The notes: generated by a model from the letters alone, not told the origin. Shown: positions 11,073 to 20,905, counted from the stretch's first letter. The stretch: DNA of 25,910 nucleotides from Porogramme epimiltina (GCA_900155495.1 FTLJ01001208.1:1-25910); one strand, 5' to 3'. Numbers and translations: made by a program.

Positions 11073-13615
11073 ATGGTTTTCTCTCTGAGACTGCTGCTTG
11101 GCATACTATTGGTCTACGCCGGGACGTGCGTCGCCCGGTTCTCGGGAAGCGCGATGGAGGGGATGGACGAGGCTGCGGCAATCCAGCGCGAGCAGATTGA
11201 GCGCATGCGCGACTTCTTGGGGCCGCGGGCAGAGGAAGTCGGGCGAGCCATGGCCAAGAGAGAGGCCCCTATCTCATTTAGCAACCCGAGGGCAAGGGAG
11301 TTTTTTGTAGATGGCACTACTATCCCCGACGGTGAGTGCAAGCTTCGCTTGGACCTTGGTATTGAGCGAGTACTCATGGTGATTGCACAGTGAACTTCGA
11401 CGCCGGACCCTCCTGGTCGGGACTCATGCCGATCTCAGGCGCGAAGAACGAGACAAGGAAGCTCTTCTTTTGGCGAGTCTTCTTTCCGGCGTAGGAGACG
11501 CAAGTACTTATACAATACTGTAGGTTCTGGCCGACCAACAATGCGTCCAATGTAAAGGACCTGTTGTTCTGGACCAATGGTATGCGCTCAACCTCTGTCG
11601 ATTGGTGGTTATCGTCAGCTAAGATGTGCGCGTAGGCGGACCTGGGTGCTCTTCACTTGAGGGTTTTCTGCAAGAGAATGGACCGATCTGTCAGTATTAT
11701 GTTCACCTTGACCTGCAGTCGACTGACTCCTCTCACAGCTTGGTCGTGGGGGCAAGCGGAACCAACACCGTAAGCACTACACAACTATGCTATCGGCTGA
11801 TCAGTGTACTAAATAAACCCAAAATAACAGAAATCCGTTTAGCTGGACGAACCTCGCCAACGTCCTCTGGGTGGAGCAACCCGTCGGGGTGAGTAGCGAA
11901 CTGCATACTTTGTCCATACGGCTGTATTTCTAGGCTTGCACGCCACAGTAGCGGATTTCTCAGTTCCGAAACGAGCCTCCGGTTCGGCGAAGCTGACGTT
12001 ATCTATAGACGGGATTTTCTCAAGGTGCTCCTAGCATCAGCAATGATGACGAGCTAGCAGCCCAAGTTGCCGGATTTCTAGAGCAATTCCTGGAAGTATT
12101 TGGCGAACTTAAGGGGAGCAATTTCTTTGTCAGTGGAGAAAGCGTGAGTCCTGTTGTTCTTAACAAGCTCTGGCGTAATCACGCAGTTAACGGCCTGTTA
12201 CGCAGTATGCTGGCTTCTGTGAGCACGAAAGTCCACGGAGTTTTAGTGGGGTCGGCCACACCTGACGCTTGGTTGTAGATGTTCCATACATAGCAAACTT
12301 CCTCTACGAACACCCCAACCGGGACCTCGACCTAAAAGGTATTTGGATCGCCGATCCATCTCTCAGTTGGGGACTGGTCCAGCAAGAAATTCCTGCGCTG
12401 CGCTTTGCCCAGGTCTGCCCGAGCTCAATGTGTAAATCCAGGAGACGCTAACAGGGTTCTCTAGGCTAACAAAAACGTGTTCCCCTTTAACTCGACCTTC
12501 TGGGCGCAGCTGCAGAACATTTCTGACACATGCGGTTATACCGACTACCTCGACAAATTCGTGACATACCCTCCCGCAGGCCAGTTGCCACTCCCCGCGG
12601 GTGCGACGTTCAACAACGTGACGCTTGCTGTTGGAGTCAAAGCAGAATGCAGGTTGCACAGTCCTATTCAGCGTGCCGTTGGCGTGTAGGTGTCGCTTCT
12701 GCTCGTGCCGGCCACATCATTCATATAGACTATCACAGGATCAACCCGGTCTTCGATGTCTACCGCGTGACAGACACGTTCCCCAATCTCTGTGAGTCAA
12801 ACGGGTGTGTTGCTATGAATCCCACTGATATTGTCGTAGGGAGCGTCCTCGGCTTCCCAAGGTCCACGCAAGAGTTCGTGTACTTCAACAGGACAGACGT
12901 ACGTAGTTACCATGCGGCGGGCACTAGAACACTCATGCTTACTATATGATCAGGTTCAAGATGCGATCCATGCCCCTCACATCGAATGGGAGACTTGTGG
13001 GGGCCCTGTATATATCAATCCTACTACAGGTGGTCCGGGGAACGATCAGAGCGTGGCCTCCACGTTGAGCGTGTTACCTAACGTCATCGAGAAGAGTGAG
13101 CGCGTTGCCATTGTGCATGGCCTGGCGGTGCGACGGTCAACCCCTATATCGCGTGATGAGGGTCTGAAACCATTTCTCAGGACTTCATCCTGGTTGCTGA
13201 AGGGACGAGGATCGCTATTCAGTAAGTCGAACACCTGTTCGGGAACTTCATCAGGCTGATCGGATTATCCAGGAACATGACGTGGAACGGCCTGCAAGGG
13301 TTCCAGACACCGATCGAGGATGAAAGTTTCATTGTTGACAACATGGGCGTGTTTGGAAACATGCACCAAGAGCGCGGCTTGACCTGTGAGTGTCTAAGGG
13401 GCCTCAATATATTTGCTGTAGGGACACTGAGCGCCTGCATCACCACGATAGACGTCGAATTCTCCTACAGTGGCCATATGACCCCTCGTGAGTACTTGCA
13501 TCGCCAGACGTGATCGGCGTGTAGTTAACTGAATGCCGCGTAAGAATTCGTCCCTTGGGCCGCCTACCAAACGATCGCATACGTCCTAGGCAAGCGCGAT
13601 TCTCCCTCAGCATGA
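11073..13615 (+). CDS. Secreted serine carboxypeptidase (peptidase family S10)
   Basis: Removes C-terminal residues from peptides at acidic pH, in the vacuole or outside the cell. Seventeen exons: 11073-11331, 11391-11472, 11524-11579, 11636-11689, 11739-11769, 11831-11888, 12009-12143, 12206-12218, 12279-12412, 12465-12685, 12739-12791, 12840-12898, 12954-13127, 13181-13221, 13273-13385, 13452-13487 and 13545-13615. Phases close to 529 residues. A hydrophobic signal peptide is present (MVFSLRLLLGILLVYAG). Substrate-site motifs WTNGGPGCSS and WVEQPVG are visible, as are the nucleophile in GESYAG (S225), the acid in HGLAD (D444) and the base in SGHMTPQ (H503), so the enzyme should be active. 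Several N-glycosylation sequons occur (NET, NAS, NST, NIS, NVT, NRT, NMT). Intron 2 starts with GC instead of GT, and exon 8 is only 13 nt, splitting the nucleophile region. The 120-nt intron 6 is longer than the rest. Confidence 0.92.
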
Positions 13616-13647
13616 ACCCCTCAACCGCGCGAACCCCTCAGCCGCGC
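13614..13647. repeat. Two-copy 17-bp tandem repeat
   Basis: GAACCCCTCAACCGCGC (13614-13630) is followed directly by a copy differing at one base (13631-13647). It begins in the stop codon of the carboxypeptidase and lies in its 3' UTR. Confidence 0.7.
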
Positions 13648-13775
13648 GAAAACGAAGACGCAATGAGCCAGATACGCAACGCTACATTAATGTTGAGGGC
13701 AAGGAGTTCTACAAGAATCGAGTGGAATAGGCTGATGTAGTCGGTCCCAATTCCTTGAATCCGAATATAGCTATT

Positions 13776-14343
13776 TCAGAGTTTACTCTTCGCTGGCGTG
13801 GTTCCGTCGATTTGAAAGGAGATCAAATCTGCCGATGTGTTAGGCTTCGTCCTTCCACGAACAGGGTGAAATGCTGACCTCGCAACAGGGGGCCGAAACT
13901 TCGCAACACTCTGTAGTGTGTGATGAGGTGGCAAGCGGCGGGTGAGAATGACAACAATTTACTCATGGTGCTTGGGGTGCGTCAGGTAAGCCCTATTGGC
14001 AAGCGGCGTTGGCGTGAGTATGCGATTACAGAATCCCGTTTATAGGAGCTTACTGGAAGTCTTCGGTGGTGTTGAACCTTGCCGAGAGCACTATCTCGCA
14101 CCCCACGCCGTCAGAAGAGTCAGTTCGTTTACCCCGAGCGTACGTACTGATATCGTAGCCCCGGGTAGCGTTGGTGAAAAGGGGTGGGCCAACTCGGATA
14201 TCGTGCATGGAGATGGGCACATTGTGCAAGGCGAGGCGGATCTGCTCGAAGGTCTCTTCTCTGGTAGTCTTTAGATGTCGTTCATCTAGTTTAGCGAGTG
14301 CTACCGGCGACCACGAGGAGGTCAGGGGCCCGAAGGCCGGCAT
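13776..14343 (-). CDS. Stress-responsive A/B-barrel (Dabb) domain protein, N terminus uncertain
   Basis: Small dimeric alpha/beta-barrel protein; the family has varied and mostly undefined roles in stress and secondary metabolism. Minus-strand exons are 14343-14148, 14090-14054, 13992-13963, 13910-13879 and 13828-13776, with introns of 57, 61, 52 and 50 nt; phases close to 115 residues. The Dabb pattern is clear: a first strand VALAKL, then REETFEQIRLAL, the IRVGPPLFTNATRGYDI strand-turn, the second-half strand, AYLTHPKHHEVLRSF with the conserved HP-H, and a final LLRDLISFQID strand. The start is unclear. The ATG at 14343 gives an odd leader. A more family-like start at 14396 (MSILH, followed by donor GTAGGC) cannot be joined in phase to the next acceptor. 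The gene is convergent with the carboxypeptidase. Confidence 0.72.
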
Positions 14344-14396
14344 ATGCCGGTGGAACAGGAGAAATAAGAAGACGTGCCTACATGTAGAATGGACAT

Positions 14397-14894
14397 TGTA
14401 GAGCTAAGTAGTGTGGATGTGCTGCTGCGCTGAGAACAGAGTAGGTAGAGATGGATGGGCTGCGAGGACCATCCTTCCGGTGCATTATTTAAATGACAAC
14501 TTGGTGGACTGTGGGTCTGTGACAAAGCCGGGGCGGGCGGGCCGTGGAATAGCCGGAGGCGTGTCGCTCCGACTGACTCGGTCTGAGTGTCCGCCCGCTC
14601 GGATGTGGCACTCTCGTCAGCCAGCGGCTCTCTCGTCTCCTTCCGTTCTTCGTGCTGTAAGAATGGCCATAAAACGTTTCAACCGGGCCACTGCCTCGCG
14701 GTCTGCGGCGTGCCACGCCAAACCCAACCGCCCGCGCCCAGGCACGAAGGTAATATGCCGTTAGGGGATGCCCCTCCGTGCCAGCCTCAATTCTCCAGAG
14801 CTCGAGGTAGGCCTCTGTCAGCCACGTCGACACCTGAATCTCGGTGAGCCTTGCTGTCCAGCCCGTACGCTCCCTCTGACACCACTCTACGTAG
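14397..14894. promoter_or_regulatory. Divergent region between the Dabb gene and the F-box gene
   Basis: About 500 bp. Long frames on both strands are present (137 residues on minus, 117 and 86 on plus), but none shows a domain or consistent splicing. It is best read as the shared promoter region. Confidence 0.35.
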
Positions 14895-16783
14895 ATGAGC
14901 ATCTCCTCCTTACTTCCAATTTCGAGGCCCCCTCGAAGCTCCGACTTCAGTGTCTGTGCAGAAGTTGAACAGCTTCTTTCTCACCTCAAGCATGCCGAGA
15001 CATCGTCCGCGTCGTAGGTTCTGTCTTTCATGGAACGGGACGCTCTCGCTGACTCAGATATGTTCTCAGTCTCTGTGATGTGAGTTGAATCCATGCGGTA
15101 TGGAGGCGCCTCGTCTTACGTCTCATCAAGGTCCACCGCCTCATTGCCCTTCTCACCGAAGCGCTTGCGACAGCGAAATCTCTTCAGAACGCTCACTCTC
15201 CTGTTCATCGTCTTCCAGACGAACTATTAGTCACAATCTTCAAGCGGGTACCCCTCCAAGAACTATACACAGATTGGTTCGATTCACCGTCCGTGTCCAC
15301 TAAGGACTTGATTCCCCTCACCAGTGTTTGCCGGAGATGGAGGAACGTCACTCTTTCAACTCACAGTTTGTGGTCTAGCATCTGCGACATGCCTGTAGCG
15401 CAAAACACTCTCTTCCTTGAACGGTCAGGGGCGTCACTTCTCACTTGCCACATGTTCTTGGCGGGACATACCGTCCGGTTTTGCATGGATATCTTGGAAC
15501 AGCACCACAGCCGGATTCGAAAGCTCCAAGCCATACCGTGCAATGACGTGCGGTCTCCTGTATTCCTCGCTTTATCCCAGCTGCCCATGCCGGAGCTCGA
15601 GCAAGCCGCTATAGGACATTACAACATCACATCTCCAGTACACTTTTCCGACAATACAAGGTTCCTTCTCTTCAATGGATACGCCCCACGCCTCCGCAAG
15701 CTCGCCCTCTTCCGTGTTCGCGGTTTCCCTGATAATCAGTTTGAGAAACTTACTCATTTGTCGTTCACTCCCGAGTGGTACTCCACCGTTAAGCTCTCCG
15801 ACCTCGTCGCATTCCTATCTCAATGCCCTAGGCTACAACACCTGATCCTAGCAAGCCTCCATTTCAATCCTGCAACCCGACTAGTCGAACAGACGGTGTA
15901 CCTACCGCATTTACGCACGCTCGTCATCCGAAGCACACGGTCTCTGATTGAAGTCGACCTGATAATATCTTCTATCGTGACGCCACCTGCATCCGCGGTA
16001 CTCATCTCGGGAGCCTACATTGAGGAAGGCCTCTCCAACCTCCGGTCCATTCATCCTCCTAATACGAGCTCTCACCCGTTCACCCGCGCTCACTTTGATC
16101 TCCACAATAATCGCCTCTTCATGATCGTCGCAAGCAAGTCTTCCGCAATCAGCGTCGATGCCATCCCAAACCCGACCCAAGAATCTGTCGCGAAGATCCA
16201 TGACACAATTCACTGGTTCCAAGCAGAGACAATCACCGAGCTCTGGCTGCGCGTCGAGTCAAACCCGCGCTCAGCGCCGCTGCTGGGCCTTGCGCACGCT
16301 TTCCCGTCCGTGACGGCGCTCGTGCTCCGCGTCGACAAGTACGGCCTGGACGACACGTATGACACACTCCTCCGCGAGGACGCGTGGGGCATGCTCCACG
16401 CGCCTGTGCTCTACATTGGCCCATGCGTCACGTATGTTCGGCTCTGTCTTTGGTATGGAACAATTCCGCCCTCAGTCGTTGGTGGCCTCGCCCGGAAGGC
16501 GATGGTGGGACAGCGTCTTGAGAAACTCGTACTGGAGATCCCCCACGCACGCGTGCCTGCGTTCGATGTTGCGGAGCTAGAGGAGTATGCGGTGGAGGTG
16601 GAGATTCGACGCACGTCAGGATGCGAGTGGATGGAGGTGCCGGAGGCGTACGCAAAACGACCGCACTATCGTTGGCCGGTCTGGCCGGAGAGGAAGAGGT
16701 GGGCGCCGATCCCGGACGCCCCATGGGCTGCATATTCTACGCAAGTCGAACTTGAATCCGCGGCGGTACAGACCGCGATGTAG
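14895..16783 (+). CDS. F-box domain protein
   Basis: Likely substrate receptor of an SCF ubiquitin ligase, or one of the large family of mushroom F-box proteins. The model is 14895-15013, 15070-15079 (10 nt) and 15131-16783, giving 593 residues. An in-frame TAG directly precedes the ATG. A helical N terminus (CAEVEQLLSHLKHAETSSAS) leads into the F-box at about residues 67-120: VHRLPDELLVTIFKRVP, then LIPLTSVCRRWRNVT and LWSSI. The remainder has leucine-rich, strand-helix repeats such as FLSQCPRLQHLIL and LPHLRTLVI, suggesting a degenerate LRR fold that would bind the substrate. The large third exon is certain. The first two exons rest on matching phases, a branch site and the continuous helix they make. 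No target can be named. Confidence 0.82.
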
Positions 16784-17035
16784 CTGCAACGTTTATAGTA
16801 GGCGTCACCCTAGGCTCTCGACGCATGCAACTGTTGTATTCACAATGTCCCCGCAGAAACTATTGTTCACGCCCCATGACCTCAAACTTGATATTTAGCA
16901 GTACTACGCCGCGTAGAGTTACAGTCGTTGTGTAATCCCTTCGGTCCCTATTGTGCCCAGATACCGGCGGTGACGCTGCTACGTATTCTCCGCACAATGG
17001 CACATCTACGGCCTCTCCGATCTTCCCGAAACCTT
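16784..17035. other. Convergent 3' flanks, no gene seen
   Basis: This 250-bp stretch lies between the F-box gene and the small secreted-protein gene, which end toward each other. No feature is supported. Confidence 0.3.
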
Positions 17036-17639
17036 TCAGGCATACACAACTGTTGTCGTCTCTAAGCCATGCTCGATGTGGCCATCAGGCTGACAACCAA
17101 TCAGTGAATTGCGAACTCAAGAGGACAAGAAATATACTTACTGGGCAACCTTGGAATGTCTCCACGACGGAGAAGAACAAGGTCGTATCGTCAGTGACGC
17201 TCAAATTAGGCATCGTTAGTGTTGATGGGGGCGGTGGAGGATTCTGCATGGCAGGAAGGCCTGAGACATGATATGTGAGCATAGCAAGTAGCGATTACAG
17301 CTAGGCTAGCTGCTTACCGAAGTTCGGGATGAGGAAGTCGCCAAACTTGAAGATGAAGCTTCCGTTCACGAGCTCGCCGCCGGTGGTGACATTACCATCA
17401 GTTGGGGCGGATGTACTCAGGTAGACAGAGATGGGGCTGTATCCCGCTTCGCAGGTGTTGCTGTTCTCGTAGTTGAACGCGAACGTCGCGCCCGGAGCAA
17501 TCGCACTCCCATCGGGGGGCGCCACGGTTGAGCCGTGCGCAGAGATGACCTGTCGCGCCACAGGGACGATTGCGGCGGACGCGAAGGAGATCGCGGAAAG
17601 CGTGAGCGTGGACAAGGTGCTGAAGGCGGTGAAACGCAT
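17036..17639 (-). CDS. Small secreted protein of unknown function
   Basis: Minus-strand exons 17639-17318, 17260-17142 and 17089-17036, with introns of 57 and 52 nt, give 164 residues. A clear signal peptide (MRFTAFSTLSTLTLSAISFA) ends in an Ala-rich cleavage site. The mature part is a compact domain with motifs ISAHGSTVAPPDGS, FNYENSNTCEAGYSPISVYL, FKFGDFLIPNFG, TLTMPNLSV and FFSVVETFQGCPPDG, finishing TTTVVYA. Alternating hydrophobic residues suggest a beta-sandwich. Two cysteines (in NTCEAG and QGCPPD) could form one disulfide. I believe similar predicted secreted proteins occur in many wood-decay fungi, but I know no assigned function. A TATA box sits 42 nt upstream. Confidence 0.8.
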
Positions 17640-17680
17640 GGTTGGCAGGCGCTGGGGCACCGGGGCCCACTCCCGGACGG

Positions 17681-17688
17681 TTTTTATA
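17681..17688 (-). promoter_or_regulatory. TATA box of the small secreted-protein gene
   Basis: On the minus strand TATAAAAA lies 42 nt before the start codon at 17639, a fitting distance for a fungal core promoter. A strong TATA box suits a regulated, highly expressed secreted product (inference). Confidence 0.6.
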
Positions 17689-18583
17689 CTTGCGCGATGA
17701 CTGTTACCCGAGACCGAAGGCGTTCTGCTTCCGTTTGGGGTCGGAGCCGGATCCTGGGTGTCTTGGACACCAACTTGAGTCAAGATTGTCAGGCGCGGAG
17801 GACTTCGCCCTCATGTTGCTGACGAAAATGGAAACAGTGTTGACTTGCCTATTGTAAGACCTGGGATGACCGCGCGTCCGGTCTTGAATCGTAATACCTG
17901 GGAAAGTATTACAGACTGAGAGGGCGTCATTGTGTACTCGGTGTGATGGCAGGCTGCATGGGGTGAGCAAGCAATGATGGGAGAAAGCGGGCACAGCGCG
18001 CCGCTGGAGGAAAGTTAGACAGATTGTCGCTTGTGCCTCGATTCTTGAGGCGCGCGGAATGTATGCTTGTCTTCATTTGGAATTAGAGAGGCTACGACTC
18101 GTCTCCAAGTACTGTGCGTCTTGACGTACCACGGTGGGTTCCTGGAAAGCGGCAGTGCAATAGACAATCAAGTGCCGTGAACGTTCGCAAGATAAACCTA
18201 ACCCACTGTTTCCACCATTGAGTTTGTTTGTTGAGGTAAAAGCGCATTTCCTGGGTACGGAGCCGAGGTGACCATCGTGCCAAATTGAATGGTAAGGCAT
18301 CTAAAATGATAGAGGGTATGTTGCTGTGTTCTCTGGTCGGCCACCTACCATCACAACTGGTGGCCGCCCACAGGCCTTCCTTGACTGTAGCCGCGCGCCG
18401 GTGTTACTGGAGACGCATGCGATCAATAAAGCCACCGTGGTCAGTCATACCACCAATTACCTAAAAATCGATGTCATCATCAGGCTTTCCCATTGTAGGA
18501 CAGTCGTAGAAGTATTGACAAAGGTCCATGTAGGGACTCTGCCTCGAGTATTAGTTAGTAGAATTTCATGAATGAGGGAAACC
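17689..18583. other. Intergenic region, no gene seen
   Basis: Nine hundred bases upstream of the secreted-protein gene and left of the MITE. Only short frames without domains occur. It probably holds distal promoter sequence. Confidence 0.35.
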
Positions 18584-18585
18584 TA

Positions 18586-18611
18586 CAGTCGACACCCTTG
18601 TAACGCATACC
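18586..18611 (+). repeat. Left terminal inverted repeat of the MITE
   Basis: Starts CAGTCGACACCCTTGTAACG. It pairs with the inverted copy at 19004-19029, with four mismatches in 26 bases. Confidence 0.8.
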
Positions 18612-18640
18612 CCTCGGGAACCGCCCGAAGGTATGCGTTA
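18601..18640. repeat. Hairpin inside the MITE left end
   Basis: TAACGCATACC (18601-18611) and GGTATGCGTTA (18630-18640) are a perfect 11-bp inverted pair. TCGGG/CCCGA adds an inner 5-bp stem. The outer arm overlaps the terminal repeat. Confidence 0.8.
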
Positions 18641-18665
18641 TGGGGGGTTATGCGTTCTGAGAGTG

Positions 18666-18705
18666 GGCGCCTAAGACAGGGGGACTACGCGAAGCCTTAG
18701 GCGCC
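18666..18705. repeat. Second hairpin inside the MITE
   Basis: GGCGCCTAAG (18666-18675) and CTTAGGCGCC (18696-18705) form a perfect 10-bp inverted repeat around a 20-nt loop. Confidence 0.8.
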
Positions 18706-19003
18706 GGCTCGGCCGTGCGGCATGGCCTCGCGACAACCCTTCCCGGCGCGATATGTCGCCATAAACGCAGGTAACCAGACCTGTAAACAGTTCCATTCAA
18801 ATCTAAACTTATTTAGAGGACAATAAATCTCTTGCCCCCTCCCGATTTGGACATATATAGGGCGTTACATAACGATGTTATCCGTTATGGACCCCCGACC
18901 GAGCTATGCGTTATGCGTTATGACGAGATCATGCCTTATGCTCACTATCCCGACTCGGGAGGCACCTCCCGGTATGCCATAGCACAGGTTATGCCTTATC
19001 ACA

Positions 19004-19029
19004 GGCATGCCTTATAAGAGTGTCGACTG
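19004..19029 (-). repeat. Right terminal inverted repeat of the MITE
   Basis: Reverse-complement partner of the left end. Read from 19029 leftward it begins CAGTCGACACTCTTATAAGG. Confidence 0.8.
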
Positions 19030-19304
19030 TATTTATGTTTAGTTTAGCCTCGTGAGAGGACGTGGGTTGGGTCAAGAGCAAGACGGGGGTATATTCGGGG
19101 TTTGGTGTGATCGCGGCAGCGTTGTGGATTTTTGGAAGAATGTTTCGTGGTGTTTAGCTATTTGAAGGGTGAACATTGAAGTGATGCGACACGACCACGT
19201 GCACCATATCCCGGGTACATGAGATAACGATCTGCGTGTGCCAGTCGTGTTTGCCACGACTCTGCTACACACTACACAGTGCAGTGACGCGACAGGCAAT
19301 CAAC

Positions 19305-20199
19305 ATGAACAAGATCGCAGACGAACTATCTGAGTATCTACTGAATCGACTACAGCAGTGAGTAACTTCACGATTAAGGCCTGACGAAGCACTTACATTC
19401 ACGGTCCCTTAGCATTACACCAGATGGAAGATTAATTGTCGGCATCGCAGGCGTTCCAGCCTCCGGGAAGTCAACTCTCTCCCGATTAATAATCGACCGC
19501 GTCAATACTGCTGCCTATTCCCTACCGTCTCGACCCCGTGTCCAAGACGGCATTCCTACGGCCACACAGGACGTCCTATCTTCAGAGCCAGTGGCTGTCT
19601 ACATCGGCCTCGATGGTTGGCATCTCACCCGGGCGCAGCTCGACGGATTTCCCGACCCCAAACTCGCTCATGATCGCCGGGGTGCCCATTGGACGTTTGA
19701 TGGGGAGGGATACGTCGCCTTTGTCCGTGCCCTCAGAAAGCCAATTCCGTTCACTGCTACCCATCCGCCCCAGGATACGCAGGAAACGATTTATGCACCG
19801 TCTTTCTCACATGAGAAAAAAGATCCTGTCTTCGATTCCATACCAGTATACCCTCACCATCGGCTTGTGGTGCTCGAAGGACTATACACCTTCCTTGGCA
19901 TTTCTCCATGGTCAGCCGCCTCAGAACTCCTGGATGAGAGGTGGTGGGTTCAGATTTCCGAAGAAGAGGCAGAGAAGAGGCTAGTTTTGCGGCACGTTAA
20001 AACTGGTGTTGCGAAGGATGTGGAAGAAGCTATCTGGCGATCCAGAGAAAATGACGCACCAAGTGGGTCTTATACTCTCGGTCATTGGTCACATAAGGCT
20101 AATCAATAGTGTCGAGATGGTCGTTTCATCCAGGAGAACATGATGCAGCCTACGAGAATCATCCAAAGCATGAATGACCCTTCTGTTTCTAATGATTAG
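19305..20199 (+). CDS. P-loop kinase of the phosphoribulokinase/uridine kinase superfamily, YFH7-like
   Basis: Probable small-molecule kinase; the yeast relative YFH7 has no firmly assigned substrate. Exons 19305-19357, 19413-20062 and 20117-20199 give 261 residues. The Walker A loop is GVPASGKST (residues 31-39). The acceptor-side motif GLDGWHLTRAQLD corresponds to the DGFH-type site of uridine and pantothenate kinases. YAPSFSHEKKDP and HRLVVLEGLYTFL follow, then the lid region EKRLVLRHVKTGVAKDVEEA. The last intron uses acceptor GAG (ending 20116) rather than the nearer ATAG, because only that choice keeps the family ending NGRFIQENMMQPTRIIQS. An unspliced reading would stop at 20109 with an unrelated tail. 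A CACGTG lies at 19196-19201, about 105 nt upstream. Convergent with APC11. Confidence 0.88.
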
Positions 20200-20397
20200 T
20201 GCGAGGAATGCAGGAAATGGGGTAGAACGTACACGAAGCCTAAGGAGGGGGTGCAATCAATATAGCTGCAACTCGAGTTCCTTGACGCGACAGAATGTTA
20301 ATGCACAGTACATTGCTCCGAGTATGGTACAAATACAGATGGCAAGTGAGGTGGTGGTACATCCGCGTGAAAGTAGGTCATACTACTAGCGCAGATT

Positions 20398-20818
20398 CTA
20401 TCGGTCTACCTTTCTCTCCGCCGTCACTGAGACGGGATATTGTTGAGTACACCGCACAGAGGCAATACGCGATAGTCCACTTACCCCAAGGCCTTCTGTC
20501 CATCGGACATTGCTGTTTAGATGATGACGTCCCGATCCACTGGAGTAAGCAATGCATATGGAAGACGTGGGTACACTCGCCCCAGACTAGAAGGCCGCAG
20601 CTGGTAAGAAGGGGAGCAACGCGACACAGAAAACACAGGGCACATTACTCACTCAGAGGACAGTCGTCACCGGGCATTTTACACGTTGGACAGCAACCCT
20701 CGAAGGGTACGCGACAAATGCCACACACGTCTCCTTCGCCGTCGTCTTCAGGTTCGTGATGGCCTGTGTCCCAGCGCCATTGCGCGATAGCGTGCCATTT
20801 CTTGATCTTGATCTTCAT
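20398..20818 (-). CDS. APC11: Anaphase-promoting complex subunit 11, RING-H2 protein
   Basis: Catalytic RING subunit of the APC/C, which recruits the ubiquitin-loaded E2 and drives degradation of securin and mitotic cyclins. Minus-strand exons 20818-20653, 20586-20485 and 20426-20398 give 98 residues, close to the usual 85-95. The start MKIKIKKWHAIAQWRWD matches the family. The zinc ligands follow in order: CGIC, CCPTC, DDCPLIWGEC, THVFHMHCLLQW and QQCPMDRRPW. The second exon's acceptor is TTCTAG at 20587-20588, which restores PLIWGEC; a nearer CAG upstream would insert six residues. The short last exon adds VTAERKVDR. Three ACGCGT boxes stand about 90-110 nt upstream of the ATG. Confidence 0.93.
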
Positions 20819-20905
20819 AATGCAATGGCCGCGCGATAGGAGGGAGCGGGAGGTTGGAGGAGAGGCGGGTGAGTGGTGGTTGAGGAGGAAGAGGAGGCGT
20901 TGTTT

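Larger units (their letters stand above)
18586..19029. mobile_element. Non-autonomous DNA transposon (MITE), pogo/Fot1-like, flanked by TA
   Basis: A 444-bp element bounded by TA at 18584-18585 and 19030-19031, which fits the TA target duplication of the Tc1/mariner superfamily. Both ends start CAGTCGACAC reading inward, and the inverted match continues to 22 of 26 positions. CAGT-type ends are usual for pogo/Fot1 elements (family knowledge). It has no transposase frame. The inside has many copies of TATGCGTT or its complement (near 18602, 18632, 18649, 18904 and 18911), two strong hairpins and a short palindrome near 18956. TA is only two bases, so the duplication alone is weak evidence; the inverted ends carry the call. 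Confidence 0.8.

Noticed and set aside
12653..12738. Donor at AG/GTTGCA in the carboxypeptidase
   Set aside because: It would delete a conserved stretch; using GTAGGT at 12686 keeps the exon and the phase.
14489..14902. 137-residue minus-strand frame between the Dabb and F-box genes
   Set aside because: It overlaps the F-box first exon, has no domain, and no splice path joins it to the Dabb exons.
15276..15286. tRNA B-box-like GTTCGATTC
   Set aside because: It lies in the F-box coding exon with no A box or cloverleaf; a similar hit near 3808 is within RGP1.
18832..19017. 61-residue frame inside the MITE
   Set aside because: It is built from the TATGCGTT repeats and hairpins and is not a transposase remnant.
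20100..20109. Stop codon at 20109 as the kinase end
   Set aside because: Splicing 20063-20116 gives the family C terminus, whereas the unspliced tail matches nothing.
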